The notes under the pieces: model-generated
What the model was told of the DNA's origin: nothing
The model's database searches: none
The model's input: the letters and a program-made list of their open reading frames with translations, nothing else
Shown here: positions 1-13,010 of the stretch, piece by piece
Numbering within the stretch: the first letter of the stretch is position 1
Layout: each line of letters begins with the position of its first letter
Source: Prunella strophiata
Taxonomy: Eukaryota; Chordata; Aves; Passeriformes; Prunellidae
Assembly (NCBI GenBank): GCA_036583965.1
Contig: JAZBQD010000027.1
Location: 25,489,001 to 25,553,000, forward strand
Direction of reading: 5' to 3'
DNA: 64,000 nt
Made by a program: the position numbers and the translations under genes

Positions 1-1127
1 GTGTGGATTAAGATGGAAAGGGCAAAGAGAGGAAAGTGCTTCTGCCAGGGCTTTTGGGCTGCGTGCTGCTCCTTGCGTGCCGAGCCTCTTCACGCGAGTT
101 CGGTACAGCCCACTGGGGGACGAGCTGTAGCACTGAGTGTATTGTTGTGATGGAGATGATAGTAAAATGTCCCCACCCCACGTGGATGGGAGAGTGTTCT
201 TTGTTAGAAAGTCTTCTGCATTCATGATCCCTGTTTGTGTGCCCTGATTTTGAAAGGGAATTATTCATCAGCAGTAGCAGGATGTGTGGGAGCTGGGCAG
301 CGAGCAGCTAAAATAAGAGAGGAAAGTGGTTCTTGACATGATATGTTTATTTGTTTGTAGATTACAGCATGGTGTTTCTTTTCCAAAGGAAGGCTTATCC
401 AGTTTCTCAGCAGAGGGAATTCAGGAGATCCAGGAGCAGAACTTGCCTTGAAGTCTCCTCTTGCCATACATTCCCTGCTGTTGCCACTGGGGTTGTATTC
501 AAGAAGCCACCACTGCTCATGCCGCCCTAACAGCCCAGCCTTTTCCATCCTACCCTGTATCCTGGGACTGCATTTTCTGTCGCCTTTGTCTTGCTGATGC
601 AGTCCTTCTGTTGAGCAATAGCAGAAGTGACAGGGTTTTATAGCACTGTATCGATTTCTTCCAGGAATTTCCTTCCAAGAAGCTGCAGTGTTGTCATGGG
701 TCAAAGATGTCACCAGACTGATTTGGCGTTTCATTTGTGACAGTTGTCAGAAGAGGCTGTGGCTTGCCCAGAACATCTTTGTCTTGGGTTGTGCAAATGT
801 TAAGAGCAGTTGTGAGTGCAGATGGAGAACCCATTAATGAGCTGCATATGCAAAGGAAGGGAAAAAAAAAAGAAAAAACAGGAGAGTTTGCAAGAACCTT
901 TTTTCTGGCTGTTGGAAAGTGAGGCTCTTTCTGGTTATTTAAAAGCTCATTTCTCTGGGAAGCTTGCTTTTAACTCCTGTAAATAGAAGATCCACCTCCA
1001 CAACTTCTCCTTCCCACTGCTTGGGAAAGGTGTCCCAAGGTCTCTCAATCCTCCACTTAGCACAGAAGTGGACAGGGGTTTGCCTCATCCCTCTGCACAG
1101 CAGTTTTATTCATTTATTGTCAATAAT

Positions 1128-1153
1128 ATTGTGACAACATTTATTGTCACAAT
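1128..1153. repeat. Short perfect inverted repeat
   Basis: Arms ATTGTGACAA (1128-1137) and TTGTCACAAT (1144-1153) are exact reverse complements around a 6-nt loop. They sit in an AT-rich patch. No miRNA-length hairpin extends from it, so this may be chance. Confidence 0.6.
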
Positions 1154-2625
1154 TAATATTTGGGGATGTGTTTGTACGTCTCTTGTTTGGGGTTCCTCTC
1201 AGAGCAGGACACAGCATTGTAAGGCTGTAATGCTCAGTCTGACATAGAACACGTTCATTGGTTCTCATTTATGGTTTTTCTGTGGTTTAGTTCTCACATA
1301 GATTTTGTGTCCATGGATGGCAGCAGTGAGGGCTTCCCAGCTAGCAGAGAGATCCAAGTGCATCTGAATCCATCTGCTGCTGGCAGCTGGCAGCTGTCTG
1401 TCAGGTGAAGCCAGCAGTGGGTTCCTTTTTCCAGTTCCTGCATCATTTCAGTGCCTGCTCTGCTCCTCTGGCTGCCTTCCTGACCTCTGCTGAAACAAGG
1501 GGTGGGAGTTATGTGAGCTCTGTGGTTACCCATAGGTTTGTGGGTAGCAGCACAAACAGATGCAAACACTCCCACCACAGCTGCTCAGAGCTTTTTGTGC
1601 TTCAGCAGCGTTGGAGGCAGCTCAGCCCAGCTCATTAATGAACACTGCAGCGAGGCACAAGTTGGTTCATAGAGACTTTGTTAAAGGCTTGTTAAAGGAA
1701 ATCAGGTTTCATTGCTAATGGCACTGGAATATCTATCAGCATATGTCTTTTGACAGTGTTCCCATTTCAGGCTCTGAAAATGATGTAACTATTTTACTAT
1801 AATAAAATAATTACAATTTTCAGAGAGGAATCTAGGGCAGTAGGCTATGGTTCATAAAAACACTTGCTTTGGCAAACATTTTACCACTCAAAATAAAAAG
1901 TGATTATTTAAAATTATAAAATCTCTTATGCACAATGTTGCAAACCTTATTTTAAGTACTGGCAGCGTTCCTGAATGTGTCTGAGCACACCATCACCTCT
2001 ATGGAGCACAGTTTAAGTCTTGTCAGATTTGCCCACTCGAAACTTTGTTGTGAATGTTTTAAACATAGACTGTTGCTGTTGAGTCTTTGCTGCTAGTTGT
2101 AGAGGTGGCATGTATTTATACTCCATTTGCAGGGAAAGAGTTTATTTTTCATCCTTCAGTGCTAATGAAGCTGATAAGGAGGAGAGATACATAGTTTGTG
2201 GGTATCCAAAGAACAATTCACAGGTCATTTCTTAAGTAGGAATAAACAACATGCTAATAAGGCATGCTAGGTGGATGTGCTGGTGGGTCTTTAATTGCAA
2301 ATAGCAGAAGCAAACCCAAAATGATAAAATTCTTTGCTGTTAGCTGCAAAAATGCTTTTGCACAAAATGTCACTTGCTATAAATTCCCTAAATTTGCTTT
2401 TTTACAATAAGCACAAATGATACCCGTTAGCTCAGCAGCAGCCACTTGCTCAGCTTGGTCTTTTCAAGCTTGTTCTTAAGAAGCAAGACTGATTTAATGT
2501 TCAGTGACTTTTGTATGGAGGCTGTCTGTGTGCCATAGTGTTCTGTGCCTTGTGGGTGTCCTCCTGTCCCCCCAAAAAATCCCCTGTAACTGATAGCTGA
2601 GCCCAGTGTTCCATGTTCTGGGGCT

Positions 2626-2895
2626 GCTCCAGGTATCCACACATCCCTGAGAAAGGGAAACCTGCTTTTTTCCCAATAAATGATTACAGTTTCCTTCAAA
2701 TGTATTTGCATTTTATTCTGTACCAGTTGTCCTCACTGCCTTTGGTACATTGCTGTTGATATATTCTCTTTTGCTCCAAGTATCCATACATCCCTGAGAA
2801 AGGGAAACCTGTTTTTTCCCCAATAAATGATTGCAGTTCCCTTCAGATGTATTTGCATTTTATTCTGTAGCAGTTTTCCTTGCTGCCTTTGGTAC
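2626..2895. repeat. Tandem duplication, two ~123-bp copies at 147-bp period
   Basis: Copy 1 is about 2626-2748 and copy 2 about 2773-2895, separated by 24 bases. Both begin GCTCCA(A/G)GTATCCA and end CTGCCTTTGGTAC, with scattered substitutions in between. Each copy contains an AATAAATGATT core. The reverse-strand open frames over the two copies read similarly only because the DNA is duplicated; no protein family is evident. This is probably an old local duplication in an intron. Confidence 0.85.
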
Positions 2896-3864
2896 CTTGT
2901 GTTCTCTTGTGTCATACAAACCTTGTAGGTTTGTATGCTCTTATAGGCAGCTTCATTAGCACTGAAAGATGAAAAATTACCACCAAATGGACCTTTCAGA
3001 TGTTAAGGTGGTTATAGCAAATGCTCAGCTCAGTCCTGGTTAAAAATTTGTAATGTTATTTAGACTCTAGAGAGGTTTTTCCCAGACTTGCTCCTGCTGT
3101 GCCCAGTGTTTCATGTGAGTGTGTGACAGTCTGCAAGTGCTTGTCAGGTGAGCTCTGAAGCTGAAAACTCTTTCCCCAGAATGAACTGTGTGTTCATTCA
3201 GCCTGGGTCAGTCCCTTACAGAAAACACTCTGTCTTGGCCTCTGGTGCAGGCTATTTCCTTTGTGCCAGCACTTCCTCCTGGAATGGTCTCTAAATTCAG
3301 GATGACTTCTTTCTGTGTCTCAGGGTTCAATGCAGACACAACAACAGACACTTGGTTGAGTTTGCATCCTAGTCCCAGGAATCTCCTTTGGTGTTGAATG
3401 CAGTTTTACTTCATCCAGCTGAATTTGGGATGAGAAGAATAGTGGAAGTTCTCACCTCTGGAGAGCAGAGATGTGACAAAGCTTTTGGTGGAGCACCTTA
3501 TCAGTATGGTTTGGGGCTTTTTTTTTTTTTTTTTGACAAAGAGTTCTTGGAATCCTTCTGGCAACTCCATCTTGTATTTCTGCTGAATTCTGACTGTTTT
3601 GTCATCTGCATGCTACCTGCCATGTGGCAGATTTCATATACTTGTTTGGCAAAGGAGAGGAAAATACATCCATGTTCTGCTTTAAAAATAGTGCTGCCGT
3701 CTGTAAGAGCACTTGTGTTGTGTGGGGGGATTGCCATGCTAACACTGTCTCTGGAGGCAGATTGATAGCTACAGAATTGCAGTTTCGGGCTCTGTGTGTG
3801 TGAATCAAGTGATAAAACAGCCAGGAAACCTGAAAATTAATTCATATGTTCTGTGTAAGTTTGC

Positions 3865-3892
3865 GGGGGGGGGGGGGGGGGGGGGGGGGGGG

Positions 3893-3922
<30 letters not shown>
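3865..3922 (+). repeat. 58-nt poly-G tract with a single T
   Basis: There are 28 consecutive G (3865-3892), one T (3893), then 29 consecutive G (3894-3922). The flanks are ordinary AT-rich sequence. It could form G-quadruplexes if real, but a tract this long and pure may also be an assembly or polishing artefact. Confidence 0.95.
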
Positions 3923-3923
<1 letters not shown>

Positions 3924-6900
3924 TTTAATCTTTTGGACTACTTTTTGGTTAAAAATTACCATTATTTCAGAGGAAGGGCAGGAAGCTTCATGAGAAGCTG
4001 AGTTGATTCCAGTGGGTCAAACAGGTGGCTGGGACCTTGTTTAGCAGGAGCAGAGGCTGTGTTTCTAACCCAGGGTAATGGAGAGCAAACCAAAAGCAAG
4101 TAACTTGTTGGCAGCATCAGCAGCTTCCCTCCAGAGAGCCACAGAGGGACAGGCACACAAGCAGCATTACTATCAGGAATTTAAATAAATATACATTTGT
4201 CTGTATCGTGGAAAGCAAGGTGGTTTAGTGTTGGTAAACACAAAAGTTTTTAGGTTTGAGATGTTTCTTCGAGCTTAGTTGTGAGCTTTGTCCTTCAGGA
4301 AGCTCTGTGGACATTTTGTTTGTGTCTCTGGCTCATATTTCCACTTCATTCATTCCATCCTGGCCCTCCTAACCCATCCCTGTGTTCTTTCATGACTGTA
4401 ATGAATTAATGATTTTATGTAAATGTGGTGTTTGATGGGCTGAGGAGGTGTGCCTTGGGACTTGTTTAAGCTATCACATAGGAAATGCATCATCTGCTCC
4501 ATGTTTTCTGCAATTGCACTAGCTTTCATTTTTCCTTTTTTGCTTTTTCTTCCTCTCTAATTCTTTTTCCCCTCAAAAGAGTTCTTTAACCATGTTTAAA
4601 CCTTTTGCCTGGATTTGAGGATTTAATTCTATTTTTCCATCCTGTGCCTCACCCCCTTTTTTTTCCACACTAAATGTGAAGGGGAAAAAGCAACCATCCC
4701 TGCATTACATATCTGATTGCTATTCAGTTCCCAGGGGAGAGGCACTGAGAGCTAAATGCAAGGGCTGGAGGTCTGGGCTCTCTGGTTAGATTCACTGAAT
4801 GTCACTAATTAGAGCAGAGTAGTCACTTACATATTTATTCATGTTTCAGAACAGTTAGTGAATCAATTGAGTGAATGAACTAGGGGCAGCTTCAGTTCTT
4901 CTTGTGTTGAATTTGCTGAAGGACCAACCCCCAAACCTTACATGCTTAACCCCCAAATCTATTGAGGTTGGTTCTTTGTGCCTTGCTGGTTCAGACCAGT
5001 ATGGATGTAACAAAACTTCATTTCTGTGTAACTTTTACACGATGCTTTTTCCCCTCCCTAGTGGAAAAGGAGCTGATTCCTGCCTCTGAAATACTTGCCA
5101 AAAATAAAAATAATTTATTCTGGTGAGAATAAAATAACATTACCTTTAAGGCCATCCTCACCATTCTTGATGGATTAATTTGCCTAAATCTCAAATTAAA
5201 ATCCTTGCAGGACTTGAAATCAGGACAACAGCCACTTGTGCTGGTGCACGAACAAACCAGCCCAGAACAACCTTGCAGCTCACGGTGGATTTTTTTAGCT
5301 GCTGCAGATGGATTTCCCTCGTAAACACCTTGAAGTGTTGCCTTTCACCAAAATCCTGTCTGAATTTAGCTCCTGACTGATAATAGCTCATTTACAGGGT
5401 GGGAGCAGGCTGGTGACAGCCTCCTGGTCCCCCCTCCCTGGGAGATTTGCATTCCATCTGCTCTGGCTGTTGATTAGCAGCATGCCGGCTACATGAGCAG
5501 TGCTTCTGGATGCTGCGGTCATCTGCTGTGATAAAATTCTTCTGTGAGGACACAACCACAAGGCTCAAAGCATGGTTGGGGCAGTCAGGATACCCATTTT
5601 GGGGCTTGCTGCTCTGGGGAGTTTGGCTGGAACCTGCATGGCTGGCTCCAGGCTTCCCGGAGCACAGCAAAAGCTTTGGTGGACAAAACTCTGAGCTCCT
5701 CCTGCTTCCTGCAGCTGCACTTTGGGACGTTTGTCTCTCCCATTCTAGTTGTATCACCCATGCTTCAAATAAGGATCAGCCTTTAATTTTACAGGTTTTG
5801 CCAAGAAGGTTTCAAGTCAAGCACAGCTTCAAAGTGGGCAGTGTCTTGTTAAGTGCTGCCTGGCAAAGTTGCTGTGTACAGCACACAGGTTTCTTTGGGA
5901 AGGTATCCATAGATGGTTTTTTGTTCAAGTTTATTGGAAATGCTGTTGTTCTGTCCTTTTGCACAGGCGATGCTGCAACTGGGACTTAAATTTAGGCTTT
6001 TTGCCACTGTCAGGAATAGGGGTAAAATAGAATTAAATGTGGTGGCTCTGTAACACGTCCTTTGAAATGTAAATAAGAAGTGACTTAGGAAGTTGGGCCA
6101 TTGAGTTTTTTCCCCTCAGCATACTTTGAGTTTGTGTTTGGATGCAAAACCTTTCTGTTGGCAGTTACTTCTGCAGTTTGTGTATTCCCTTCCCACCAGG
6201 TTTTGTTTGGGAAGTAATAGAAATTAGTGAATGGTTCCTTTTGCCTTTTTATTTAGCAAGTGCCAGCAGTGCTGTGCATTGAGCCTGGGGGAAATGTGGG
6301 GGGGAAGATCACATGCCTCTCAATTTTTCTTCTCATTTGGGGTGTAAAAATCCTTTTCAGAAGGATTCATTCCAGTTCCAGTCTGGCAGGGATGCTCCAA
6401 GAGGAGATACCCAGCCCATGTGGTTTCTGGCTAGGGACTTGTGCTGTGCAAAATGAAAGAGATTAACTTGGAAAACAGACAAACAAACAAATGCAGTCCT
6501 GATCTCTGCTGCATTTTAATCTTAAACTAAAATTGCCCCAGGAACACAGCAGCTCTGTGGAGGAGTTGAAGTGGGCATTTCAAATCAATCCCTTTGAAAG
6601 ACTCTTTTCTCCCCTTGACGGAAGGACATTTGAACTGGAGCTTATTCCTTCCATGTACTTAAATCATAGCAAAGTGGCATCTGAGGAATGCTGCTTTTGC
6701 TTGCATTGGATTTAAACAAACCCTTTAAGTGCAGGGTTGAGAAGAAGGGAAGGCATGGGATGCTACCTGAGCATAGGGGAGAAAACAAGCTCCAGACTTG
6801 TGGGGACCTGCACTGGAGAGCTTCTGCTTATCTTGAATTTACCACAGTGTCTCCAGGCATGCTTCAATCCATGTGTTTTAATTAATACAGCAGGGTAGGG

Positions 6901-8396
6901 CTCAGCTGGGTGGCTGTGCCCTGCATGAGCAAGGAGGAATATAACCTTGGGTAGGCTTTGTAGTGTTGTGGAGAGGATCCTACAACATCTGTTGCTGTAA
7001 TAATGTAAGAATTAAAGCAGAAGAATTGCTGCCCTGAGTGGAGAAGCAGCTACCTTAATGTTAATTTGCTGATGTTTTAGCTAGAATGATATCATTTTAA
7101 AAGAAAAATATTGGTTTAAATTGTGCAAAATGTTTAGGAGGATGCTGTTGTAAACATTTATGAGAACTAACAATCTGTTCTGTTCCTGAACATGGTGTGA
7201 CTGTTATAAGCCCTCTGGTAAAATCTTGCACAGAGCCACTCTCGAGCCCTGTGTCATTGCTCTGAGATACCTCAAAAATATATTTTTCTTCATCTGATAA
7301 CTGCTTGCTTATTATCTTCTTGCCAACTGTTTGCCTTTACTAGCTAGTAAAATAAAAAAGGAAAAATGAATTTGAGTAGTGGTGGCTCCCTGGGGGGAAA
7401 TGAAACCATTGAGAGCACGTTTGAAGTAGGTTTGTCTTTGTACCATGTGCTCACTCTACTCCATACAGGGAGCCTGTTGTTGTTTCTGCATCATTTGTTT
7501 TGTCTTTCTGGTTGTTCTTAATATTAATTGAAGTCTTTCCCAAGACAGTTCTGTTAATTTCCCTTTTGTCATTTCCCTCCTATTCGTGCCCTCAATATCT
7601 CCAATGAACATGTTCTCCTGAGTCTGAAAAGAGCTCTAAAAGTAGCATTGTTGTTGCTTTTTTAATGGTGATGGTCCATTTATTCACCTGTTTGTTTTTT
7701 GGTTTGTTTTTTTTTTTTTTTTTCTTTTCCCCACCAGTGCTAATGTTTCTAATTGTTTGCTTAGCATCTGAATTTTACATGTGCTGTAATTGTTATGAGG
7801 ATGCAAACAGTTTCCTGGAGTGATGGGTATATGTCTCTTATCAGCTCCAATTATGCAAAATGTTTTCAATTAGCTGTAATTCCCTTCCCTGCCTCCCTTC
7901 AAACACAGGGAGCTGAGCAGGGTCTCTCCAGGGACACCGGTGTGCTTTTCTGGAGCAGCCTTTCCCCTTCCACATCCCATCCTGTCCTGGCAGCCTGAGC
8001 ATCAGGAAGCATACTCTGCTACTCCTTTTGTTTTACAAAAGTTAAAATACTCTTAACCACACAATTTCCCTGAAAGTTTCCAGTGTTTTAATGGAGGAGA
8101 TATTCACTCCATCCTTATAACCCCACAATTTTGCCATTAGCAATGGAAACACCCTGAACTGTGAAGCTTTTCCTTGAGCTGTACAGAGCCTATAGCAGGT
8201 AGTAAAGTGCTTTTTACAGTTCTGGTACCTACCAAAGAGGGATGCTTTGGTAGATGGACTGATGGCTAAATGTGGAAGGGCAATTTCTGGGTGTCTGCAC
8301 AGAACAGATGCTGAGAACTGACCAAAACGTTCCTGTAAGGTTGGACCTTGAGGTGGTTCTGGCTCTGAGGTCCCCCCACCTCTGTGTCTGCTGGAA

Positions 8397-8474
8397 GATG
8401 TCCCTGCCTGTGGCAAAGGGCTGGGAATGAGATGGTCCTTTAAGGTCCTTTCCAACCCAAACCATTCCATGATG
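8397..8474 (+). mobile_element. CR1 LINE 3' tail fragment
   Basis: The segment matches the avian CR1 3' end in forward orientation: the GATGTCCCTGCC box, a TCCTTTAAGGTCC box, then TCCAACCCAAACCATTC and a short terminal repeat. It is about 80 bp, so a severely 5'-truncated insertion typical of CR1. Confidence 0.8.
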
Positions 8475-9810
8475 ATCATGTACGGGCAGAGGGACAGCAA
8501 GGAGAAAGCAGAGGAGTTTCCTGACAGAAGGAGTTGTTATATGGAGGCTTTATTAAAAAAGAATTGTGGATGTGGATGGTGTTTGCTTGGGTAATGCAGA
8601 GAGGAGGTCCATACCTTCTGCCTGGTATGGAAAAGATTGCTGTGTTCAAAACAGAGCTACCTCTGGCTTGCCAGTGAATCACTGAATTGTCTGCAACAGG
8701 AGGAAGTAACTGGGTTTAAATAGATTCACCTCTCAAAAGAAATATTTTGAAGCCCTCTAAACACTTCCTCTGTAGTTGGAGTATACTTTTCTTCCTATTC
8801 TGTCTCAAAGTGACCTTGCTGCTTGTTTTAGGCCTTATCTTGGCCCCTAATTCATTGCTCCCTGCCTGTCAGAATCCAGCAGGGAACTGAGGAGGTTGAG
8901 ACTCACCTTTTCCAGCACATCATTGTGTGTGTGCTGGGTGCAAGGACTCAAAGAAGTGCTGGAGTCCAGAGCAGGGCTGTTGTGAAACCTAATTTGTAAA
9001 ACCTCTACTTCTGTGTTACTCATCAATCAGGAAGGGTGGGTCTAGTTTCTGCATCTGTTTAAGCCCTCCCCAAGAAAAGTGAGCTGGGCTTGGTCCTACA
9101 GGGCTTGGACAGGGCATGGATTTAATGCTGAAATATGGCATTTCTTAAAAGTGGATATCACACACTCTGAGTGTGTATCCTGCTGGTGGCCACCTGCAAG
9201 TCTTGATGAAGAGCAGAGCTCTTGGAACTCCCAGTCTCAGTTTGGATGAGTGTGGCTGGTGGTGCAGCACAGGTGATCTGCTTGTCAGGCTGCATTTGCA
9301 GGGATGGCTTTATCACTGGGAAAATGCTGATACATCTGGGTCTCTTGTTTCAGCATAAATTAGCACTTTTCTTGTTGCATTTGCTGGTGCACAACCTGAT
9401 TTTTGCCAGCAATTTAAAAAGAGAAATCAAATGTACATGTACTCTGCAGAGTGTATTTGGTGGAAGGAGAGAGGGAAAGAAGGTGGGGGAGAAAGCACTG
9501 AAAGAGCAAGACTAAAACTCTTATTTCAAGATAATTCTGCCCTGCATTTACCTTGTTGTTCATCAGATGTGTAGGTGACAGTTCTAGTCTGTCAGCAGAC
9601 CCAGCAGAACACATACCTGAAGGATATCAGTGGAGGGGACAGTGGCCATCCTGTCCAAGAGTACTTTGATCAAGGCATTGCCCATTTCAAACATCCAGCT
9701 TGCATAATGAAATGTTGCTGCAATCACTTGTGCAATGCCAATTCTCAGTTTATTTTGTTTTCCAGCTTATTTCTTCTTTTCAGCATTTTATATTTTTACA
9801 CCACAAGTAT

Positions 9811-9928
9811 TTGATGGGGCTCTGAGCAGTCTGGTCTGGTTGAAGGTGTCCCTGTTCAATTGCAGGGGGTTGGCCTAGGTGGCCTTTAAAGGTCCCCTCC
9901 AACCCAAACCATTCTACAATTCTGTGAT
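9811..9928 (+). mobile_element. CR1 LINE 3' tail fragment
   Basis: A forward-oriented CR1 terminus: CTCTGAGCAGTCTGGTCTGG, then the GGGGGTTGG box, TTTAAAGGTCCCCTCCAACC and a degenerate ATTCTRYRATTCTGTGAT tail. No CR1 coding sequence remains. Confidence 0.85.
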
Positions 9929-11454
9929 TTTTATTTCTATGCAAAATAGCTTAAAGCAGACTGAAATATCTCAGAAATGTCTGAACATCAGTTGTGCTGA
10001 AGGACACAGAACCAGCATCCAAGATGGGGATGGCTTTTCTCCATGAAGGTGTCACGAGAGAGCTGGAGAAGGCAGGGCTGGAGGCACATGGAGTGTTGGC
10101 AGGGGAGGAGATGCTGCTGAGAGAGAGACACCAAAGCTTGGATGAGTTCAAATCTGTTTTAATTCAATAATCCAGACATTTCCTGTGCTGGTACCAAGGG
10201 TATGGGTATGTGAATCCAGCTCCAGTGTGTTTTGTTGGCTTCTCCAACGCCTCCTTGTCAGCTGAGCTGTGGGGCAGTGCCTTGAGTCATCTCCCATCTC
10301 AGGAGTCCAAGCAGGTGATGTGATATTCCATTTAAATCAGTCTAACTCTGCTGCCAGAGGAGGAATCTCACTCTCACCACCTCCTCCCTGCATGCAAGGA
10401 GTTTTTTCAGAGGGCTAAACCACAGGAAATTACTTTATTGATCAGTTTGGTTTTTAATGCCTTTCAGTTTTAATGCTGGCTAGTTCTTTAAATGACAGAT
10501 TAACTTCCTGAACTGGTTCACTGTGGTCTTGGGTAAGCAGCAGCACCAGAGCAAGGAAAAGGGCACTCTGTGTGTGTGGAAGAGAGGGCATAAAGGACAG
10601 CCATAACTGCTGCTAAAATTCCCCATAGCTCCTTCTCCATGTGGTTTTCCTAGGAAAAACTTAATGCATATATACATAAAAAGTACAGTGTATCAATGTT
10701 CCTTTAACTGACTGTAATCTCAGTTTTGTTTCAATTCTTCTCTTCTTTTTGGTTATGTCAGATGCTCTGACAGTTTTTGTGCAGTTTTAATGAGAAGGTA
10801 ATTGTTGCTGCTCAGTAAAATTCTGGAAGTAAAACGGTGAAAGCTGGAGGCTCAATAAAAGGAGCATAAACAGTCATGGTTTTTTATTATGAAGCTTTAT
10901 TTCCTGACAGAAACATTTTTGGCTTGATTAAAATATTGACAATAGCAAATTAATCTTTCTTGATAAATAAGAATGCACATTAGAGAAGACTAGAAAGTTT
11001 CCTTTTATATCTCTTTCCATGCCACCTTCCACCTTCATTCAGGAGATGGGGCAGAGAAAGAATATTTGTGGATTTGAGGGTGATGGATCTCTGCTGTATT
11101 CAGCACTCTTTGAGTTTACTTTGATTTCTTCTTGCTCTGCTGCATTTCCAGTCCCCATGCAAGTCCCAGTGTTCCATCACTGCTTTGGGGGCTGGCCCAG
11201 AACTTCACACTAAGGGTGATTTTGCCTTGCCTTTCCTGGAGCCTACATTTATACTTTTTTAATTGTTGCTTGGCTGAAAGGTTGGGAGACTTATCCTGAT
11301 AATCAGCAGAGGGTTTGCTGAACCCACTGAGTTTTGCCAGGCTGAAGGGAGAGGTGGGGAAGGTGACTGTATAGAAAAATTTAAGTTTGAACTCTGAGCA
11401 CCTGATTTAAATATCAACAATTCTGCTCTTGGTTTTCCATGCTGCTGTGTGGTT

Positions 11455-11640
11455 GGGTTTTTTTTGTTGTTTTTTGTTTGTTTGTTTGTTTGTTTTTTGT
11501 GGTTTTTTGTTTGTTTTTGTTTGTGTGTTTGTTGTTTTTTGTTTGTTTTTGTTTTTTTGTTTTGTTTTGTTTTTTTTGTTGTTGTTGTTTTCTTTTTGTT
11601 TTGTTTTATTTTTAATTTTTTTTTTTATTTATTTATCTTC
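11455..11640. repeat. T/G-rich low-complexity tract
   Basis: About 185 bp of almost only T and G on the + strand, mixing TTTG and T-homopolymer runs. The overlapping Phe/Val/Cys-rich open frames are products of this composition and are not genes. Confidence 0.95.
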
Positions 11641-12079
11641 TTTGTTTAAGGAACAAACTGGGCAATTTATGGAAGTGTCCTTATTTCCATCCATGTGTTT
11701 TAGCAGAAGGAAGGTTTTCCAGACAGGTTTGTAGCTTCCTAAAACACAGCTGTGCTTATTTACTTGAGGTGCATTCAGTGGATCTTTAAAAGCATGAACA
11801 AGTACTGCTAAATTTTTTTATTTGGTGGCCCTGTCCTTCATGAAAAGGGAAAAAAAAAAATCTCACCTTGGATGCAACATTGCTCAGATTAAAGGCTGAT
11901 TAAGAGGGAATGTAATAGATTTTTTTCTTTTTTCTTGGTTTTTTCTTCTTTCTTCCCTGGGGATTTTTCTAGTTTCTAGTTGCTTCTGTTATCTCTGTTT
12001 CTTCAGGGAGGTCCCAGCCCTGATAGGTGTCCTCCTCACGTGGGGCACCACTAAATGCTGAGTTTTATCTTTTTCTTTT

Positions 12080-13010
12080 TGTTAAGGTTGGGATTAAATG
12101 TGTGAGATGGTATTTTTTTGTTTGGGCATAGATGTTTATTAATTCTTATCTATATTACAGTCTCACAAGTCATGAGTTTTATAGTATTTCATTCTAATAA
12201 GCTAAAAATGGAGATGTATTTCTCTTTCTACAAGGTTTTTTAAGGAAAAACTGTCTAATTAAAAAAATATACTTAAAATATTTTTATTTTTAACTTAACA
12301 ACTAACTACTTGTGGCTTGTAATGTGGACTTTTTTACTTAATTATACAATACTACTTGAACTCATGAAGAAGAAGGTAAAGAAGGACTAGTTTATGCCCT
12401 AAAACTTCTATCTTGCTATATATATATATATATATCTATTACTATATTCTAAAACCTTAAACTCTGAGTTTTCTACCATGTGATATTACACACTTCTATT
12501 CAAACTACACATCTATAATCTTAGTTCTGTTATTCAATTTTGGAAGCCTTCTCAGGGTCTCATATTGTAAATGCAGGCGAGCCCCGTGGCAGGGAAGAAC
12601 GATGCACCTGACTCCATGTTGTCAGAAAGTTAATTAATTACTTTATTATACTATATTATTCTGTACTATATTACACTCTATTACACTACATCTAAACTGA
12701 AACTGAACAAGAACCAAACTGCACAAAATCTCATGACTGTCTCCTGACAGTCCCGACACACACAGAGATCCAATTGGTAAATGAATTAAAACACCATCAC
12801 CAGAATCTAATCAAACAATCCCTTCAAGTAAACAATCTTCCATAATGCATTCCACTTGGGTACAACACAGGAGTAGTAAATGAGATAAGAATTGTTTTGA
12901 TCATTCTTTTCTCTGCTTCTCTTCCTGCTTCTCTCAGGTTCAGAGAATTATGAATCCCACGGCCTCAGGTCAAATGCTGTGTTCTCTTGGGGGTCACTGC
13001 CTGTCAGCAC
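12080..13010. mobile_element. AT-rich LTR-type retroelement remnant (passerine-like)
   Basis: The block starts near TGTTAAGGTTGGG and is strongly AT-rich to about 12560. It then changes to a GC-richer GCAGGCGAGCCCCGTGGC box followed by the CATGTTGTCAGAAAG and TTATTATACTATATT motifs. I associate these with songbird LTR retrotransposons. The ends are not resolved: the best-looking right edge is between about 12903 and 13010, and I found no convincing target-site duplication. It could be one solo LTR, or an LTR plus adjoining internal sequence. No gag, pol or env frame is present. The embedded (TA)n at 12417-12435 belongs to it. Confidence 0.5.
12417..12435. repeat. (TA)n microsatellite
   Basis: An uninterrupted TA dinucleotide run of about 19 bp inside the AT-rich retroelement remnant. 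Confidence 0.9.

Noticed and set aside
11429..11734. 101- and 66-codon Phe/Val-rich open frames
   Set aside because: Produced by T/G low-complexity DNA.
12074..12910. 7-bp TTCTTTT flanks as a target-site duplication for an LTR 12080-12903
   Set aside because: T-rich chance match of unusual length; the recognisable LTR-like motifs continue past 12903.
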